Source of the DNA: Mycobacterium sp. 852014-50255_SCH5639931
GTDB taxonomy: Bacteria > Actinomycetota > Actinomycetes > Mycobacteriales > Mycobacteriaceae
Assembly: GCF_001665605.1 (NCBI RefSeq)
Contig: NZ_LZSV01000021.1
Location: 88,551 to 152,550, forward strand
Direction of reading: 5' to 3'
Length of the DNA stretch: 64,000 nt
Shown here one piece after another: positions 17,132 to 26,960 of the stretch. Numbering within the stretch: the stretch's first letter is position 1; each line of letters opens with the position of its first letter. The notes beneath the pieces are model-generated. The model searched no databases and was not told the origin of the DNA. It worked only from the letters and a program-made list of their open reading frames with translations. A program made the position numbers and the translations under genes.

Positions 17132-17716
17132 ATGATCAAGCCGCACAACACCAACACGGAATTCGAACTCGGCGGGATCAACCACGTCGCGCTGGTCTGC
17201 TCGGATATGGCTCGGACCGTGGACTTCTACACCAACATCCTCGGCATGCCGTTGATCAAGTCGCTCGACCTGCCCGGGGGTGCGGGCCAGCACTTCTTCT
17301 TCGACGCCGGCAACGGCGACTGCGTCGCATTCTTCTGGTTCGCCGATGCCCCCGACCGGGTGCCGGGCATCTCGTCGCCGGGCGCCATCCCCGGTATCGG
17401 CGACATCACCAGCGCGGTCAGCACCATGAACCATCTCGCATTCCACGTGCCGGCCGAAAAGTTCGACGCCTACCGCCAGCGGCTCAAGGACAAAGGGGTG
17501 CGCGTCGGCCCGGTGCTCAACCATGACGAGAGCCCGACGCAAGTGTCCGCGACGGTGCATCCGGGGGTGTACGTGCGGTCGTTCTACTTCCAGGACCCCG
17601 ATGGCATCACCCTCGAATTCGCATGCTGGGTCAAAGAATTTGATGCCACCGATGCTCAGGCCGTGCCCAAGACCGCGGCGGACCGTCGACCTCCGGTGGT
17701 TGCCGGCCTGCCGTGA
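17132..17716 (+). CDS. Glyoxalase/VOC-fold protein
   Basis: A 194-residue vicinal-oxygen-chelate protein. INHVALVCSDMARTVDFYTN is a typical first strand-helix unit with the metal-ligand His, MNHLAFHVPAEKFDAYRQRL the second, and FYFQDPDGITLEFACW supplies the final Glu ligand. The ATG at 17132 has GAGGGGAG about 8 bases upstream. It corresponds to Rv0274. Enzymes of this fold include dioxygenases, glyoxalases and fosfomycin-type transferases; the substrate is not evident. It overlaps the next gene by 4 bases (GTGA). Confidence 0.85.
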   Translation: MIKPHNTNTEFELGGINHVALVCSDMARTVDFYTNILGMPLIKSLDLPGGAGQHFFFDAGNGDCVAFFWFADAPDRVPGISSPGAIPGIGDITSAVSTMNHLAFHVPAEKFDAYRQRLKDKGVRVGPVLNHDESPTQVSATVHPGVYVRSFYFQDPDGITLEFACWVKEFDATDAQAVPKTAADRRPPVVAGLP

Positions 17717-18261
17717 CCGACGGCATTCTGTCCGACGCTCAGATCGCGGCGCTGACCCCCGGGGAGCGACGGCAGCTCATTTCCCGGCTCGAGCAGCCCG
17801 TGGGCGAATTGATCGACCCGGCGCTGCTGGCCAGGGTGCGGCGCATCCGGTTGAGTCTGATGGTCGGTGGCTCGATGGCAATGGTTCCCTGGCTGGGGTA
17901 TCTCTCGGTCACGTTGCCGGAGAACTATGTTGCCCACAACTGGCCCGTGACGTGGGTGGGCTTCGACATTCTCCTGGTCGGATTCATGCTGGCGACAGCG
18001 GTGCTCGGGTATCTGCGCCGCCAGCTGCTGGTGCCGGCCGCGTTCACCACCGGCGTGTTGCTGATTTGCGACGCCTGGTTCGACCTGATGACGGCCGGCC
18101 CCAAGGATGTCTGGCTGTCGGTGATCACCGCGCTGCTGGTCGAGGTGCCGCTGGCAGTGTTCCTGATCTTCAGTGCGCAACGGCTGATACGGCTCACGAT
18201 GATGCGGTTGTGGCTGCTGGACCCCGGGATGCGGCTGTGGCAGCTGCCGTTGTTTCCCTGA
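17713..18261 (+). CDS. Conserved membrane protein
   Basis: A 182-residue protein starting at GTG 17713, which overlaps the stop of the glyoxalase-fold gene, so the two are translationally coupled. An N-terminal region of about 50 charged residues is followed by four likely membrane segments (around VGGSMAMVPWLGYLSV, WVGFDILLVGFMLATAVLGY, LVPAAFTTGVLLICDAWF and WLSVITALLVEVPLAVFLIF). No catalytic motif is seen. Function unknown; the coupling suggests a shared process with the VOC-fold protein. Confidence 0.75.
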   Translation: MTDGILSDAQIAALTPGERRQLISRLEQPVGELIDPALLARVRRIRLSLMVGGSMAMVPWLGYLSVTLPENYVAHNWPVTWVGFDILLVGFMLATAVLGYLRRQLLVPAAFTTGVLLICDAWFDLMTAGPKDVWLSVITALLVEVPLAVFLIFSAQRLIRLTMMRLWLLDPGMRLWQLPLFP

Positions 18262-18345
18262 GGTGGCAGTGATTTGGGCTCGGCGCGCCAGTCTGAAGCG
18301 TCGGACCTGTGCTTCGGCCCGGCGAAGGTAAAGAAGATTACCGGA

Positions 18346-19363
18346 CCTTGCCGTGCTGCCGTTGACCGATGGTGGCGCGGCGGTGAGCCTGGTGGTCACC
18401 CATTGCCTCACCGATGGCGTCGGGCTGTGCGAGGCGTTGGCCGACGCAGCATGCCGCCGCGAAGACGCCATAGCCTGGCCCGCGGCGGCGTCACGGCGGC
18501 GGTGGCGGGCGTTGCGCGAGGACGCGCGCCAAACCGCGCGGGACACACCGAATGTGGGCCGGGCCCTCGTCGCGGGCGCACGCATGGCCCGGGCCGGCCG
18601 TGCAGTCGCCCCGTCGCCGGCCACCAAGCGCCCCGTTCCGCCCGCCGGACCGGACGAACGCATCACGCTGCCCATGGCAACCGTCTTCATCGACGCCGCC
18701 GAGTGGGACGCGCGCGCAACCACCCTCGGCGGAACGAGCAACGCGCTGCTTGCCGGATTGGCGGCCCACCTCGCCCAGCGAGTGGGACGGGTCGCCGCGG
18801 ACGGGACGGTCAACGTGGGGATGCTGGTCAACGAGCGCGCCCCCGGCGACACCCGCGCCAACGCGGTCGTCAACGTGGATATCACGGTCGACCCGGTGCC
18901 CGCGACCGGGGACCTGCGTGAAATCCGGGCGAGGATCAAGGAGGCGCTGTCCCGCCACCAGAATGAGCCCGACGGACGCTGGGCGTTGCTTCCGCTGGTC
19001 CCCCTGATTCCCAAACGCGTCATGCGGCGACTGATTGGCGTGGTCACCGGCAGCGCGATCACCGTCGTGTCGTCCAACCTCGGATCGGTGGACCCGGCCG
19101 TCAACCGCCCCGACGGCGCCGACGCCGATCGCTTCGCCATGAGGACTGTGTACCCGGGCGTGACCACCGCGACCATGTACCGCACCAACGGGGCGCTGGC
19201 GTTGTTGTCGGGCAGGGCGCACGGCCGGGTCTTCATCTCGTTCCTTGCCTACGAGCTGGGCCGCCCGAATTCGAAAGCCGATTTAAAGCAACACGTCTCG
19301 GCCGCGCGGAGCGACTTCTCGCTCACCGCCACCATGGGCTGGTGCACCGCCTGCCCGGTGTGA
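18346..19363 (+). pseudogene. 5'-truncated copy of condensation-fold acyltransferase
   Basis: From about 18346 to the stop at 19363 the reading frame encodes a close relative of the protein at 21288-22628, but it begins at what is residue 113-114 of that protein (LPLTDGGAAVSLVVTHCLTDG). The HCLTDG (HxxxDG) catalytic motif and the C-terminus ending TACPV are kept, but the first quarter is missing and no upstream sequence resembles it. The frame is open and 336 residues could still be made from an internal start. I read it as a truncated duplicate rather than an intact enzyme. Confidence 0.7.
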
Positions 19364-19809
19364 CACGCCCGTGTCGGCAGCCGTCCGCCAGTTCGTCGAC
19401 CGGAAATGGCACCAACCGGTCGTAAAGCTCATCCCGAGTTTCGACGGCCCGCATGCCCGTTCGGCAAACGGCTCAAATGCGCATCCGTCTCCTAATATTT
19501 TGTGCGTCGCGCGGACGACCGCTCCGGCAAACACGGCTGCGGCATCGTGAGTGAGGACGCGCGAAAGTGCGATCGATCACACGGTCATGCAATTGTTGCC
19601 TGCATCCCATTCGTGCGATACCGTCCACAGCGGCGACACAGGGGGTGCATAGGGACGCCGCAAGTGGGGGTTCCGATATCGGGAAGCCCGTCGCAAGACT
19701 TCAGCCCAACGGGAATTTCGTGCTGCGCGAAAAGCCATGCGCGAGAACTCTTTCTGCCTCCCTGGCCGTGCAAGCTACTTCGGCATCGGAAGAACGAGGA
19801 CTTAAGAAA
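19364..19809. other. Intergenic region upstream of papA-like gene
   Basis: A 446-base gap with no convincing gene. An in-frame extension of the papA-like frame reaches 19567 but is not PapA-like. It includes a CRP-like half-symmetric site at 19566-19581 and the AT-rich segment around 19490. Confidence 0.5.
19566..19581. promoter_or_regulatory. CRP-like site
   Basis: AGTGCGATCGATCACA matches the CRP consensus TGTGA-N6-TCACA at 8 of 10 defined positions. It lies about 230 bases upstream of the papA-like start. Binding is only a prediction. Confidence 0.3.
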
Positions 19810-21285
19810 ATGGTCTCGCTCGGCAACATCAACGAATGGCAACCGCCACATGGCCCGGTGACCGTGTGGATGGCCGCACCCTCTGGACGTGAAGCGGCTC
19901 GAACCGCGCAACGAAGTGACTGTCCGCCGAGTTACCAGCAGGCCCAGCATCTTTGGGCCGCCCACCATGGTAGGACCCTGAGCAGGGAGCTGCCCCGGCT
20001 GATGATCGTGGCGTGGGACATTCCCGGCGCGTGTGACATTCCGGCGATGACGGCGGCGATCAACACGCATGTCCGCCGCCACGATACTTACCACAGTTGG
20101 TTCGAATTCGAGAACGGCGTCATCGTGCGTCGCGTGATCGACAACCCCGATGCCGTCGAGCTCGCTCCGGTGCAATTCGGACGAATGGCCGCCGACCAAG
20201 TGCGTACACACGTCCTGACGACGACCCCGGGAACACTCGAATGGGGATGTTTCACATTCGGGATCATCCAGCACGCAGACTATTTCACGTTCTACGCGAG
20301 CGTCGACCATCTCCACATCGATGGCCTGTCGGCCGGGGTGATCTTCGTCGACATCCACCTGGCGTATCAGGAGCTGGCGCAGGGGCACCACTCCGCGGCC
20401 CTGCCCGAGGTCGGCAGTTACCGGGACTACACCGCGCGACAGCGTGCGAAGACGGCGAGCTTGACCATGGCGTCTCCCGCGATCAAGCAATGGATCGCAT
20501 TCGCCCACGACACCGATGGCGACTGGCCGAGTTTCCCTCTGCCCCTGGGTGATACGTGGGTCAGCAGCAAAGGCGACTTGTTGACCGTGCAGCTGCTGGA
20601 CGCCGCCGGCACGGAGTCTTTTGACGCCATGTGCGGTGCGGCCGGGGCCCGGTTCATCGGGGGAGTGCTGGCCTGCACCGCATTGGCCGAGCACGAATTG
20701 ACGGGCAGTGCGACTTACCATGGGTTCACGGCCAGGGACACCCGGACGGCGGGCATCGACACGATGACGGTGGGTTGGTTTGCCAGCCTGGTTCCGGTCG
20801 CGGTGCCTACCGCCGGGACCACGTTCCCCGAGGCGGCCCGGGCGGCGCAGAAGTCGTTCGACGCGGCCAAGGAACTCGCCGATGTGCCAATCGAGCGGGT
20901 CTTGGAGTTGGCGGCGACAGCAGACGGACTTGAGATCAAGCCTCCAACGCGGCTGCCGATGATGTTGTCATTCCTGGATTTTCGGAAGATACCGCTCGCC
21001 GGGCTCTGGACGGAGACGAATTTCGGTACTTATGGCGACAACCTGTCCGCCGGCGGCATCAATATGTGGATCAACCGGCAGGCGGCAAGTACCACAGTGA
21101 CGATCTCGTTTCCGGACAACGCGGTGGCGCGCGAATCGGTGGACCGCTACATCGCGACATTGATCGACGTATTCGCACGCGTCGCCGCCAGCGCCTCGCG
21201 CGAGCCCGATGTTGTGGCAGGCCGGGGTAACCCGGATGCGGCGGACCCTCCTGTGGCAGAGGAAGACGACGACGAGGCGGCCTAG
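19810..21285 (+). CDS. PapA-type polyketide-associated acyltransferase
   Basis: A 491-residue protein from the ATG at 19810, starting MVSLGNINEWQPPHGPVTVW, which is where PapA family proteins start. It contains the condensation-type catalytic motif HLHIDG (HxxxDG) in VDHLHIDGLSAGVIFVDIH, and family landmarks PPSYQQAQHLWAAH, RRHDTYHSWFEFENG and GFTARDTRTAG. PapA enzymes transfer long acyl groups from polyketide synthases or acyl-CoA onto sugars or diols in surface lipids (sulfolipid, acyltrehaloses, glycopeptidolipids). No polyketide synthase, MmpL or FAAL gene is in the window, so its partner is elsewhere. The next gene starts 3 bases after its stop, so the two form an operon. Confidence 0.85.
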   Translation: MVSLGNINEWQPPHGPVTVWMAAPSGREAARTAQRSDCPPSYQQAQHLWAAHHGRTLSRELPRLMIVAWDIPGACDIPAMTAAINTHVRRHDTYHSWFEFENGVIVRRVIDNPDAVELAPVQFGRMAADQVRTHVLTTTPGTLEWGCFTFGIIQHADYFTFYASVDHLHIDGLSAGVIFVDIHLAYQELAQGHHSAALPEVGSYRDYTARQRAKTASLTMASPAIKQWIAFAHDTDGDWPSFPLPLGDTWVSSKGDLLTVQLLDAAGTESFDAMCGAAGARFIGGVLACTALAEHELTGSATYHGFTARDTRTAGIDTMTVGWFASLVPVAVPTAGTTFPEAARAAQKSFDAAKELADVPIERVLELAATADGLEIKPPTRLPMMLSFLDFRKIPLAGLWTETNFGTYGDNLSAGGINMWINRQAASTTVTISFPDNAVARESVDRYIATLIDVFARVAASASREPDVVAGRGNPDAADPPVAEEDDDEAA

Positions 21286-21287
21286 GA

Positions 21288-22628
21288 ATGAGCAACGTGC
21301 TGGATCTGGCCGACCAGGTCCTCTTCCTCGGCGAGCGGGCCACAGCCACCACCAGTGTGGTGCAATGTATTTGGGTCTACGATCGCGCCGTCGACATCGA
21401 CGGTCTGCAAGAGTTCCATGCCCATCTTGGGCGGGGGCGGTTGTGCCGCCGCATCGAGCGGTCCCCCTTGCCGTTCGGCCGGCATCGCTGGGTGGCGTCC
21501 ACCGCTGAGTCGCAATTGGAGATCGTCGCGACGCCCCGGCCACGCGATGAGATCGACGCCTGGTGCGGCGAGCAAGCGAACGCGCGGCCCGATGCCGAGC
21601 ACGGCCCCGGATGGCACCTAGCCGCGCTGCCGCTCACCGATGGCGGCGCGGCGGTGAGCTTGGTGGTCACCCATTGCCTCACCGACGGCCTCGGGCTGTG
21701 CGAGGCGTTGGCGGATGCGGCTTCAGGCCGTGACGACCCGATCGGCTGGCCGGCCGCGGTGTCGCGGCACCGCCGGGCGGCGCTGCGTGAAGACGCACGC
21801 CAAACCGTCCGCGACGCACCGGGTATGGGCCGCGCCGTCGTGGCGGCGGCACGAATGGCCCGGCGCGGCCGGGGCGATACCGCCCCGCCACCCGAGAAGC
21901 GGCCATTCACCGGACCCGACGAACCCGTGGCTCTTCCGGCGACAACCGTCTTCATCGACGCCGGCGAATGGGACGCCCGCGCGAACGCCCTCGGGGGCAC
22001 CGGCAGCGCGCTGCTCGTCGGCCTGGCGGCTCACGTCGCCCTTCGCGTGGGGCGCGTCGCCGCCGACGGCACGGTCGCCGTGGGGCTGCCGGTCAACGAG
22101 CGCGCCCCGGGCGATACCCGCGCCAACGCGGTCAGCAACGTCGACATCACGGTCGACCCCGCGCCCGCAACGACGGACCTGAGTGAGATCCGCGCGGGGA
22201 TCAAGCAAGCGCTAGCGCGTCATCAGGATGTGCCCGACGAACGGTGGGCATTGCTGCCGCTGGTTCCCCTGATCCCGAAACGTGTCTTCCGGCGACTGAT
22301 CAGCGTGGCCACCGGCGGTGGAACTGCTGTCGTGTCGTCCAATCTCGGTGCGGTCGACCCGGCCGCCAACCGGCCGGACGGAACGGACGCCGACTACTTC
22401 GCCATGAAGTCGCTGTACCCGGGCGTGACCGCCGCGACCATGCACCGCACCAACGGAGTGTTGGCGTTGCTGTCGGGCAGGGTGCACGGACGGGTCTTCG
22501 TCTCGTTCCTTGCCTACGAGCCGGGCCGCCCCAACTCGGACGCCGAGTTACGGCAACACGTTTCGAAGGCGGTGAGCGACTTCTCACTCACCGCCACGAC
22601 TGGGTGGCACACCGCCTGCCCGGTGTGA
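21288..22628 (+). CDS. Condensation-fold acyltransferase
   Basis: A 446-residue protein starting MSNVLDLADQVLFLGERATA. It has an HxxxDG motif (HCLTDG at about 129-134) and a C-terminal region with VSSNLGAVDPAANRPDG, like wax-ester synthase/condensation superfamily proteins, but it is not a standard WS/DGAT. The preceding papA-like gene ends 3 bases upstream, so the two enzymes probably act in sequence on one lipid. A truncated paralogue lies at 18346-19363. The product is probably an acylated glycolipid or ester, by inference. Confidence 0.78.
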   Translation: MSNVLDLADQVLFLGERATATTSVVQCIWVYDRAVDIDGLQEFHAHLGRGRLCRRIERSPLPFGRHRWVASTAESQLEIVATPRPRDEIDAWCGEQANARPDAEHGPGWHLAALPLTDGGAAVSLVVTHCLTDGLGLCEALADAASGRDDPIGWPAAVSRHRRAALREDARQTVRDAPGMGRAVVAAARMARRGRGDTAPPPEKRPFTGPDEPVALPATTVFIDAGEWDARANALGGTGSALLVGLAAHVALRVGRVAADGTVAVGLPVNERAPGDTRANAVSNVDITVDPAPATTDLSEIRAGIKQALARHQDVPDERWALLPLVPLIPKRVFRRLISVATGGGTAVVSSNLGAVDPAANRPDGTDADYFAMKSLYPGVTAATMHRTNGVLALLSGRVHGRVFVSFLAYEPGRPNSDAELRQHVSKAVSDFSLTATTGWHTACPV

Positions 22629-22637
22629 GACCACGCG

Positions 22638-23309
22638 TCATGATTCCGCCCGCGGCTCCGCCGCCGGCTCCGTGAGTCGGTACAGGTTGGGCTCGGCGAG
22701 CTCGTCGAGCAGTGCCGCCAGGTGATCGACGAGCTCGTCCGGCTCGAGTCGGACGTCGCCGGCGAGCCAGGCGCTGATGGTTTGCCCGACGCCACCGACC
22801 ACGAAGTGCGCCGCGGCCTTGATGCGGTCGTTTGCGGGAACGCGCAGCGCGTCTCCAGCGTGCTGGCCGGACAGCATCGCGAACATTGCGCTGGATTCGG
22901 CGCGCTTGCGCACGATCACGGGATCGGCCAGCTGTGTGCTGAACAGCAGGCGACCGATGCGGGCGTCGTCGGCGATGGTGCGCACGATGTTGGTCATGCC
23001 CGCGCGGGTCTGCTCGGGCGGAGGCACCGCCGCCACCGCGGCCTGTGTGGTGGCGGCCAGTTGGGCGATCACCCAGTCGAACACGGAGGCGACGAATTCG
23101 TCCTTGTCGGCGAAACTTTCGTAGAAGTACCGCGCCGCCAGGCCGGCCTGGCGGCAGACGCCGCGGACGGTGACCGCGGAGATGCTCTGTTGCTCCGCGC
23201 CGAGTAGCTCCAGACCCGCGGACAGGAGCCGGTTGCGGCGCGTCGCCAGCCGCTGCGTGGCCTCGACGCCGCGATACGGCCGCGCGCTCGAGGTGTTCAT
23301 GCGAACCAT
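22638..23309 (-). CDS. TetR-family transcriptional regulator
   Basis: About 223 residues. The helix-turn-helix is ISAVTVRGVCRQAGLAARYF followed by YESFADKDEFVASVF. Starts at 23309 or 23300 are equally plausible; neither has a strong ribosome site. It is divergent from the DUF2236 gene with 82 bases between and corresponds to Rv0275c, so it probably regulates that gene. Its stop lies 9 bases from the stop of the acyltransferase island. Confidence 0.83.
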   Translation of the reverse strand: MVRMNTSSARPYRGVEATQRLATRRNRLLSAGLELLGAEQQSISAVTVRGVCRQAGLAARYFYESFADKDEFVASVFDWVIAQLAATTQAAVAAVPPPEQTRAGMTNIVRTIADDARIGRLLFSTQLADPVIVRKRAESSAMFAMLSGQHAGDALRVPANDRIKAAAHFVVGGVGQTISAWLAGDVRLEPDELVDHLAALLDELAEPNLYRLTEPAAEPRAES

Positions 23310-23391
23310 CTTGACACCAACGCAACGCCGCGACAATATCAGGAAACAGGCGTTCGCACATTAACGTGCTCCGCCGCGGGAGGTTCTGACC

Positions 23392-24309
23392 ATGGCAATA
23401 CACGAGGTTGTTCACGAACCGGCTCGACATGTTGAGCGCGGCGTCTCCGACGAGCCGCGGCCATTGCCCGCACGGCGGCGTCGCCGCCGGCGGCCGCTCG
23501 GGATCGACGAGGGGTTGATGGGCGTCGCGCTCTTGGCCGGCCCGGCGAACGTGATCATGCAGTTGGCGCGTCCCGGCGTCGGCTACGGCGTCATGGAGAG
23601 CCGCGTCGAAAGTGGCCGCGTCGACCTGCATCCGATAAAGCGTGCCCGCACCACGTTCACCTACCTGGCGGTGGCGACCAACGGCAGCGAGGCCCAGAAG
23701 GAGGCCTTCCGCCGCGCGGTGAACCGGGCTCACGCGCAGGTCTACTCCACCCCCGAAAGCCCGGTGCAGTACAACGCCTTCGACCCCGACCTGCAGCTGT
23801 GGGTGGGGGCCTGCCTGTACAAGGGCGGCGTCGACATCTACCGCATGTTCATCGGCGAGCTGGACGGGGAGGAGGCCGACCGGCACTACCGCGAAGGCAT
23901 GGCGCTGGCCACCACCCTGCAGGTGCCGCCCGAGATGTGGCCGCCGGACCGGGCGGCGTTCGACCGGTACTGGCAGGAGTCGCTGGCCAAGGTCCGCATC
24001 GACGACGCCGTCCGTGAGTATCTGTATCCGATCGCCGCGTCCCGTGTTCCGGGACTTGCCCTGCCCGGACCACTGCAGCGCCTCGCCGACAGGCTTCCGT
24101 TGTTGATCACCACGGGCTTTCTGCCGCAGCGGTTCCGCGACGAGATGCGGCTGCCCTGGGACGCCACCAGGCAACGCCGCTTCGACCGGCTCATCGCGAC
24201 GTTGGCCGTGGTGAACCGGTGCTTGCCGCGCTTCGTACGGCGATTCCCCTTCAACATCCTGCTGGCCGATGTGGACCGCCGGATAAGGACCGGGCGCCCG
24301 TTGGTATAA
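23392..24309 (+). CDS. DUF2236 (MpaB/latex-clearing-like) oxygenase family protein
   Basis: A 305-residue protein with a good GGGAGG site upstream. It has the DUF2236 core: GPANVIMQLARPGVGYGVMES, then RARTTFTYLAVATNGSEAQK, and VNRAHAQVYS (HxxVxxx). This family includes MpaB and Lcp, haem b oxygenases that cleave isoprenoid chains; mycobacterial members are uncharacterised. The basic stretch PARRRRRRRPLG near the N-terminus is unusual. Matches Rv0276 in length and order. Confidence 0.82.
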   Translation: MAIHEVVHEPARHVERGVSDEPRPLPARRRRRRRPLGIDEGLMGVALLAGPANVIMQLARPGVGYGVMESRVESGRVDLHPIKRARTTFTYLAVATNGSEAQKEAFRRAVNRAHAQVYSTPESPVQYNAFDPDLQLWVGACLYKGGVDIYRMFIGELDGEEADRHYREGMALATTLQVPPEMWPPDRAAFDRYWQESLAKVRIDDAVREYLYPIAASRVPGLALPGPLQRLADRLPLLITTGFLPQRFRDEMRLPWDATRQRRFDRLIATLAVVNRCLPRFVRRFPFNILLADVDRRIRTGRPLV

Positions 24310-24331
24310 CAGGCGGCACATTCCGCTGAGT

Positions 24332-24358
24332 TGATAACGGAAATCATTTTCATTAAGC
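24332..24358. promoter_or_regulatory. Zur-like box upstream of PPE gene
   Basis: The core GGAAATcATTTTC centred on 24345 is a near-perfect 6-1-6 palindrome, with AT-rich flanks TTGATAAC and ATTAAG. It matches the mycobacterial Zur (FurB) operator form GAAAATnATTTTC and closely resembles the box at 38329 upstream of eccA3. It lies about 40-65 bases before the PPE start, where a repressor would block transcription in zinc-replete cells. Confidence 0.68.
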
Positions 24359-24397
24359 TCTCCTCTGCCTGGCAACCCTTCCAGCCCGAGGAGACCC

Positions 24398-25975
24398 ATG
24401 ACGGCGCCGATCTGGATGGCCTCGCCACCGGAGGTGCACTCCGCGTTGCTCAGTAGCGGCCCCGGTCCGGCGTCGCTGCTCGCGGCGGCCGGGGCGTGGT
24501 CCGAACTGAGCACCGAATACGCCTCGGCCGCAGCGCAACTCAGCGGCGTCTTGGCCGCTGCGCAGGCGGGCTCGTGGGAGGGGCCGAGCGCGGAGTCGTA
24601 TGTGGCCGCCCATGCGCCATACCTCGCGTGGCTGACGCAGGCCAGCGCGCAGAGCGCTACGGCGGCCGCTCAACACGAAACCGCCGCCGTCGCCTACACC
24701 GCGGCGCTGGCGGCCATGCCGACGCTGCCCGAACTCGCCGCCAACCATGCCGTGCACGGGGCGTTGGTGGCGACGAACTTCTTTGGCATCAACACGGTTC
24801 CGATCGCGCTCAACGAGGCGGATTACGCGCGGATGTGGGTGCAGGCGGCCGGCACCATGACCACCTACCAAGCGGTCTCCACCGCGGCGGTGGCGTCGAC
24901 GCCGCAGACCGATCCCGCGCCGCAGATAGTGAAATCCGTTGCCCCGAACCACGACTCGGGCGGCAGTATTCACGACCCCACGATCGACAACCCGCTCGAC
25001 GAGTTCATCGCGAACATCCTGAGGAACCTCGGCATCAACTGGAATCCGGCCGAGGGCACCGTCAACGGGTTGCCCTACGACGCGTACACCAATGCGGGAG
25101 AACCGATCTTCTGGGTGGTTCGAGCCCTGGAACTGCTCGAGGATTTCCAGCAGTTCGGCTATTACCTGGTGCACAACCCCGCGCTGGCGTTCCAGTACAT
25201 CGTTCAACTCATGCTGTTCGACTGGCCGACGCACATCCTCGAGATCTTCACCAGCCAGCCGGAATTGCTGGCCCCCGCGGTGCTCCTGGCGGCCGCCCCG
25301 TTCGGCGCCGTGGGCGGCTTCGCGGGGTTGGCCGGCCTGGCCGGCATACCGCCGCAGCCCGCGGTCGTGCCGGCGCCCGTGGCGGCGCCCGCCCCACCAC
25401 CGAGCCCGATGCCGGCCGTCGTGACGGCGGCGCCCACCGTCGCGCCGGCCGCGGCTCCCGCCTCGGCGCCGGCGACCGCGCCCGCTCCGACCGCGACCAC
25501 CGTTGCCAGCCCCGCGCCGCCCACCCCGCCACCCCCGCATGCGGGTTTCGCGCCGCCTTATGTGGTCGCTCCGCCGGGCATCGGGTCCGGCGCGGGGATG
25601 GGTGTCGGGGCCAGCTCGAGCGCCAAAAGGAAAGCGCCGGAACCCGATAGCGCCGCCGCCGCCGCGGCCGCGGCGGCGCGGGGACAGGCCAGGGCGCGCC
25701 GGCGTAGGCGGGCGGTCCGGCACGACCACGGGGACGAATTCGCCGACATGAACGTCGACGTCGATCCGGATTGGGGCACTCCGGGGGACGAGGTGCCCTC
25801 GTTCGCCTCGGACCGCGGGGCCGGGAGGCTGGGGTTTGTCGGGACGGCGCATCGGGAGGCGGCCGGCGATGCGGCGGGTTTGGCCACGCTTGCCGGTGAC
25901 GAGTTCGGAAGCGGTCCAAGGGTTCCCATGATCCCGGGCACCTGGGAAGCCGACGCCGGCGGCGACACGCGGTAG
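24398..25975 (+). CDS. PPE family protein, PPE-PPW subgroup
   Basis: A 525-residue PPE protein: [20 protein letters not shown] carries the Pro-Pro-Glu motif, and the WEGPSAESY segment is the WxG turn that binds an EspG chaperone. The 180-residue PPE domain is followed by a Pro/Ala-rich region and a C-terminus with [10 protein letters not shown] (GFxGT) and PMIPGTW (PxxPxxW), which define PPE-PPW. It is likely exported by ESX-3 or ESX-5 together with a PE partner. By position it is PPE3-like (Rv0280), but the methyltransferase that should follow is 9.6 kb away because of the inserted cluster. A Zur-like box suggests zinc-starvation expression. Confidence 0.88.
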   Translation: MTAPIWMASPPEVHSALLSSGPGPASLLAAAGAWSELSTEYASAAAQLSGVLAAAQAGSWEGPSAESYVAAHAPYLAWLTQASAQSATAAAQHETAAVAYTAALAAMPTLPELAANHAVHGALVATNFFGINTVPIALNEADYARMWVQAAGTMTTYQAVSTAAVASTPQTDPAPQIVKSVAPNHDSGGSIHDPTIDNPLDEFIANILRNLGINWNPAEGTVNGLPYDAYTNAGEPIFWVVRALELLEDFQQFGYYLVHNPALAFQYIVQLMLFDWPTHILEIFTSQPELLAPAVLLAAAPFGAVGGFAGLAGLAGIPPQPAVVPAPVAAPAPPPSPMPAVVTAAPTVAPAAAPASAPATAPAPTATTVASPAPPTPPPPHAGFAPPYVVAPPGIGSGAGMGVGASSSAKRKAPEPDSAAAAAAAAARGQARARRRRRAVRHDHGDEFADMNVDVDPDWGTPGDEVPSFASDRGAGRLGFVGTAHREAAGDAAGLATLAGDEFGSGPRVPMIPGTWEADAGGDTR

Positions 25976-26041
25976 CGCCGAACGCCCTACTGGCTGCGAA
26001 CCGGTTGGGTGGTACCCGACGTTCGGCCTTCGAGGCGCGTC

Positions 26042-26590
26042 TCAGACCTTCGTTCCCTTCGGGGCACTGACTTCATAGCTGCCCGTGTCGTCGGTGAAGG
26101 TGACCAGGAACTGGTGGTTGAGGTGGTCGATGGTTGCCTGGCAGGTGAAGGTGCCACCCTTGGTAACGGTGGGGTTTTGTCCGTCGTTGCAGATGACGTC
26201 GCTGACGTTCTTGGCCCCGTAACCCGCGGGGTCGGACAGGACGTGCGCGACGCCGGCCTGCACGGCGGTGACGTCGAGCTGCGTGGTGACGAAGAAGCCC
26301 GGCGCCCAGAATCCCGCGATGAGCGCGGCCACGGCGCCCACCATGATCGCTACGCCCAGGTAAAGCGGCCGACGTCTGCCACGTGGAGCGGGGGCCGCCG
26401 GCGCCCAGAAGCCCCCACCAGCGGGTCGTTGGTGATGCGGGTAGGGAAATGGCCCGTGCTGGGTCCCTGTCGGGAACGGGTGCGGGCGGGGCAGAGGCTC
26501 GGTGGGCGGATCGTAGAAGCCGGGCGGGACCGGTGACATGCCTTGGCGCTGGGGGTATTGCCGTGGCGCCGGGGGCGGCTGTGGCTGCAT
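26042..26590 (-). CDS. Pro-rich membrane protein with DUF4333-like domain
   Basis: A 182-residue protein: Pro-rich cytoplasmic N-terminus ([17 protein letters not shown]), one membrane segment (about [20 protein letters not shown]), then an extracellular C-terminal domain of about 80 residues with a Cys pair (VICNDG and TFTCQAT) and [10 protein letters not shown], typical of mycobacterial DUF4333 proteins, which often accompany kinases and secretion loci. A CTTACGGAG ribosome site precedes the start. The operator-like inverted repeat at 26667 lies 77 bases upstream. Function unknown. Confidence 0.75.
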   Translation of the reverse strand: MQPQPPPAPRQYPQRQGMSPVPPGFYDPPTEPLPRPHPFPTGTQHGPFPYPHHQRPAGGGFWAPAAPAPRGRRRPLYLGVAIMVGAVAALIAGFWAPGFFVTTQLDVTAVQAGVAHVLSDPAGYGAKNVSDVICNDGQNPTVTKGGTFTCQATIDHLNHQFLVTFTDDTGSYEVSAPKGTKV

Positions 26591-26960
26591 CGGATACCTC
26601 TCTCCGTAAGGCTTATGCGGCGTAGGCCGACTTCTGCTTGAACTGTAACCGAAGCGGTAGCGGAGCGCAACGGTTATAAACGGTGCGCCTGGGAGCCACG
26701 CCGCACGGCTGTGGGCGGCGTGAGACGAGCCGGCGGCGCAATGGGTTGGTCGTCCGAGGGCGTGGGGGTTCGACCGGAATGCCTCTTGAGCTGGGCAAAA
26801 TTGCGCCGTCACACAGCCGTGGCGCTGCGAGAAGCCGCACCACCTAGATGGACCGCGGCATTTCTTCCAAGGGACTGCACGCAAAGCAGATGTAGCATCA
26901 TCAGCAATGCATTGGGTCGTACCGCAGCAGCAGTGAGCCCACCGGAGCGAGGAGCGACAA
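26591..26960. promoter_or_regulatory. Divergent promoter region of the signalling cluster
   Basis: A 370-base gap between the DUF4333-like gene and the FHA/HTH gene. No gene is seen. It carries the operator-like inverted repeat at 26667-26686. The FHA/HTH gene end has GAGGAG 7 bases before a TTG start. Confidence 0.5.
26667..26686. promoter_or_regulatory. Inverted repeat shared with 29473, likely operator
   Basis: GCAACGGTTATAAACGGTGC: half-sites GCAACG and CGGTGC (one mismatch from symmetry) around an AT-rich centre. It matches the repeat at 29473-29492 at 18 of 20 positions. Both sit in divergent promoter regions of the same cluster, so a cluster regulator is the likely binder. Confidence 0.6.
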
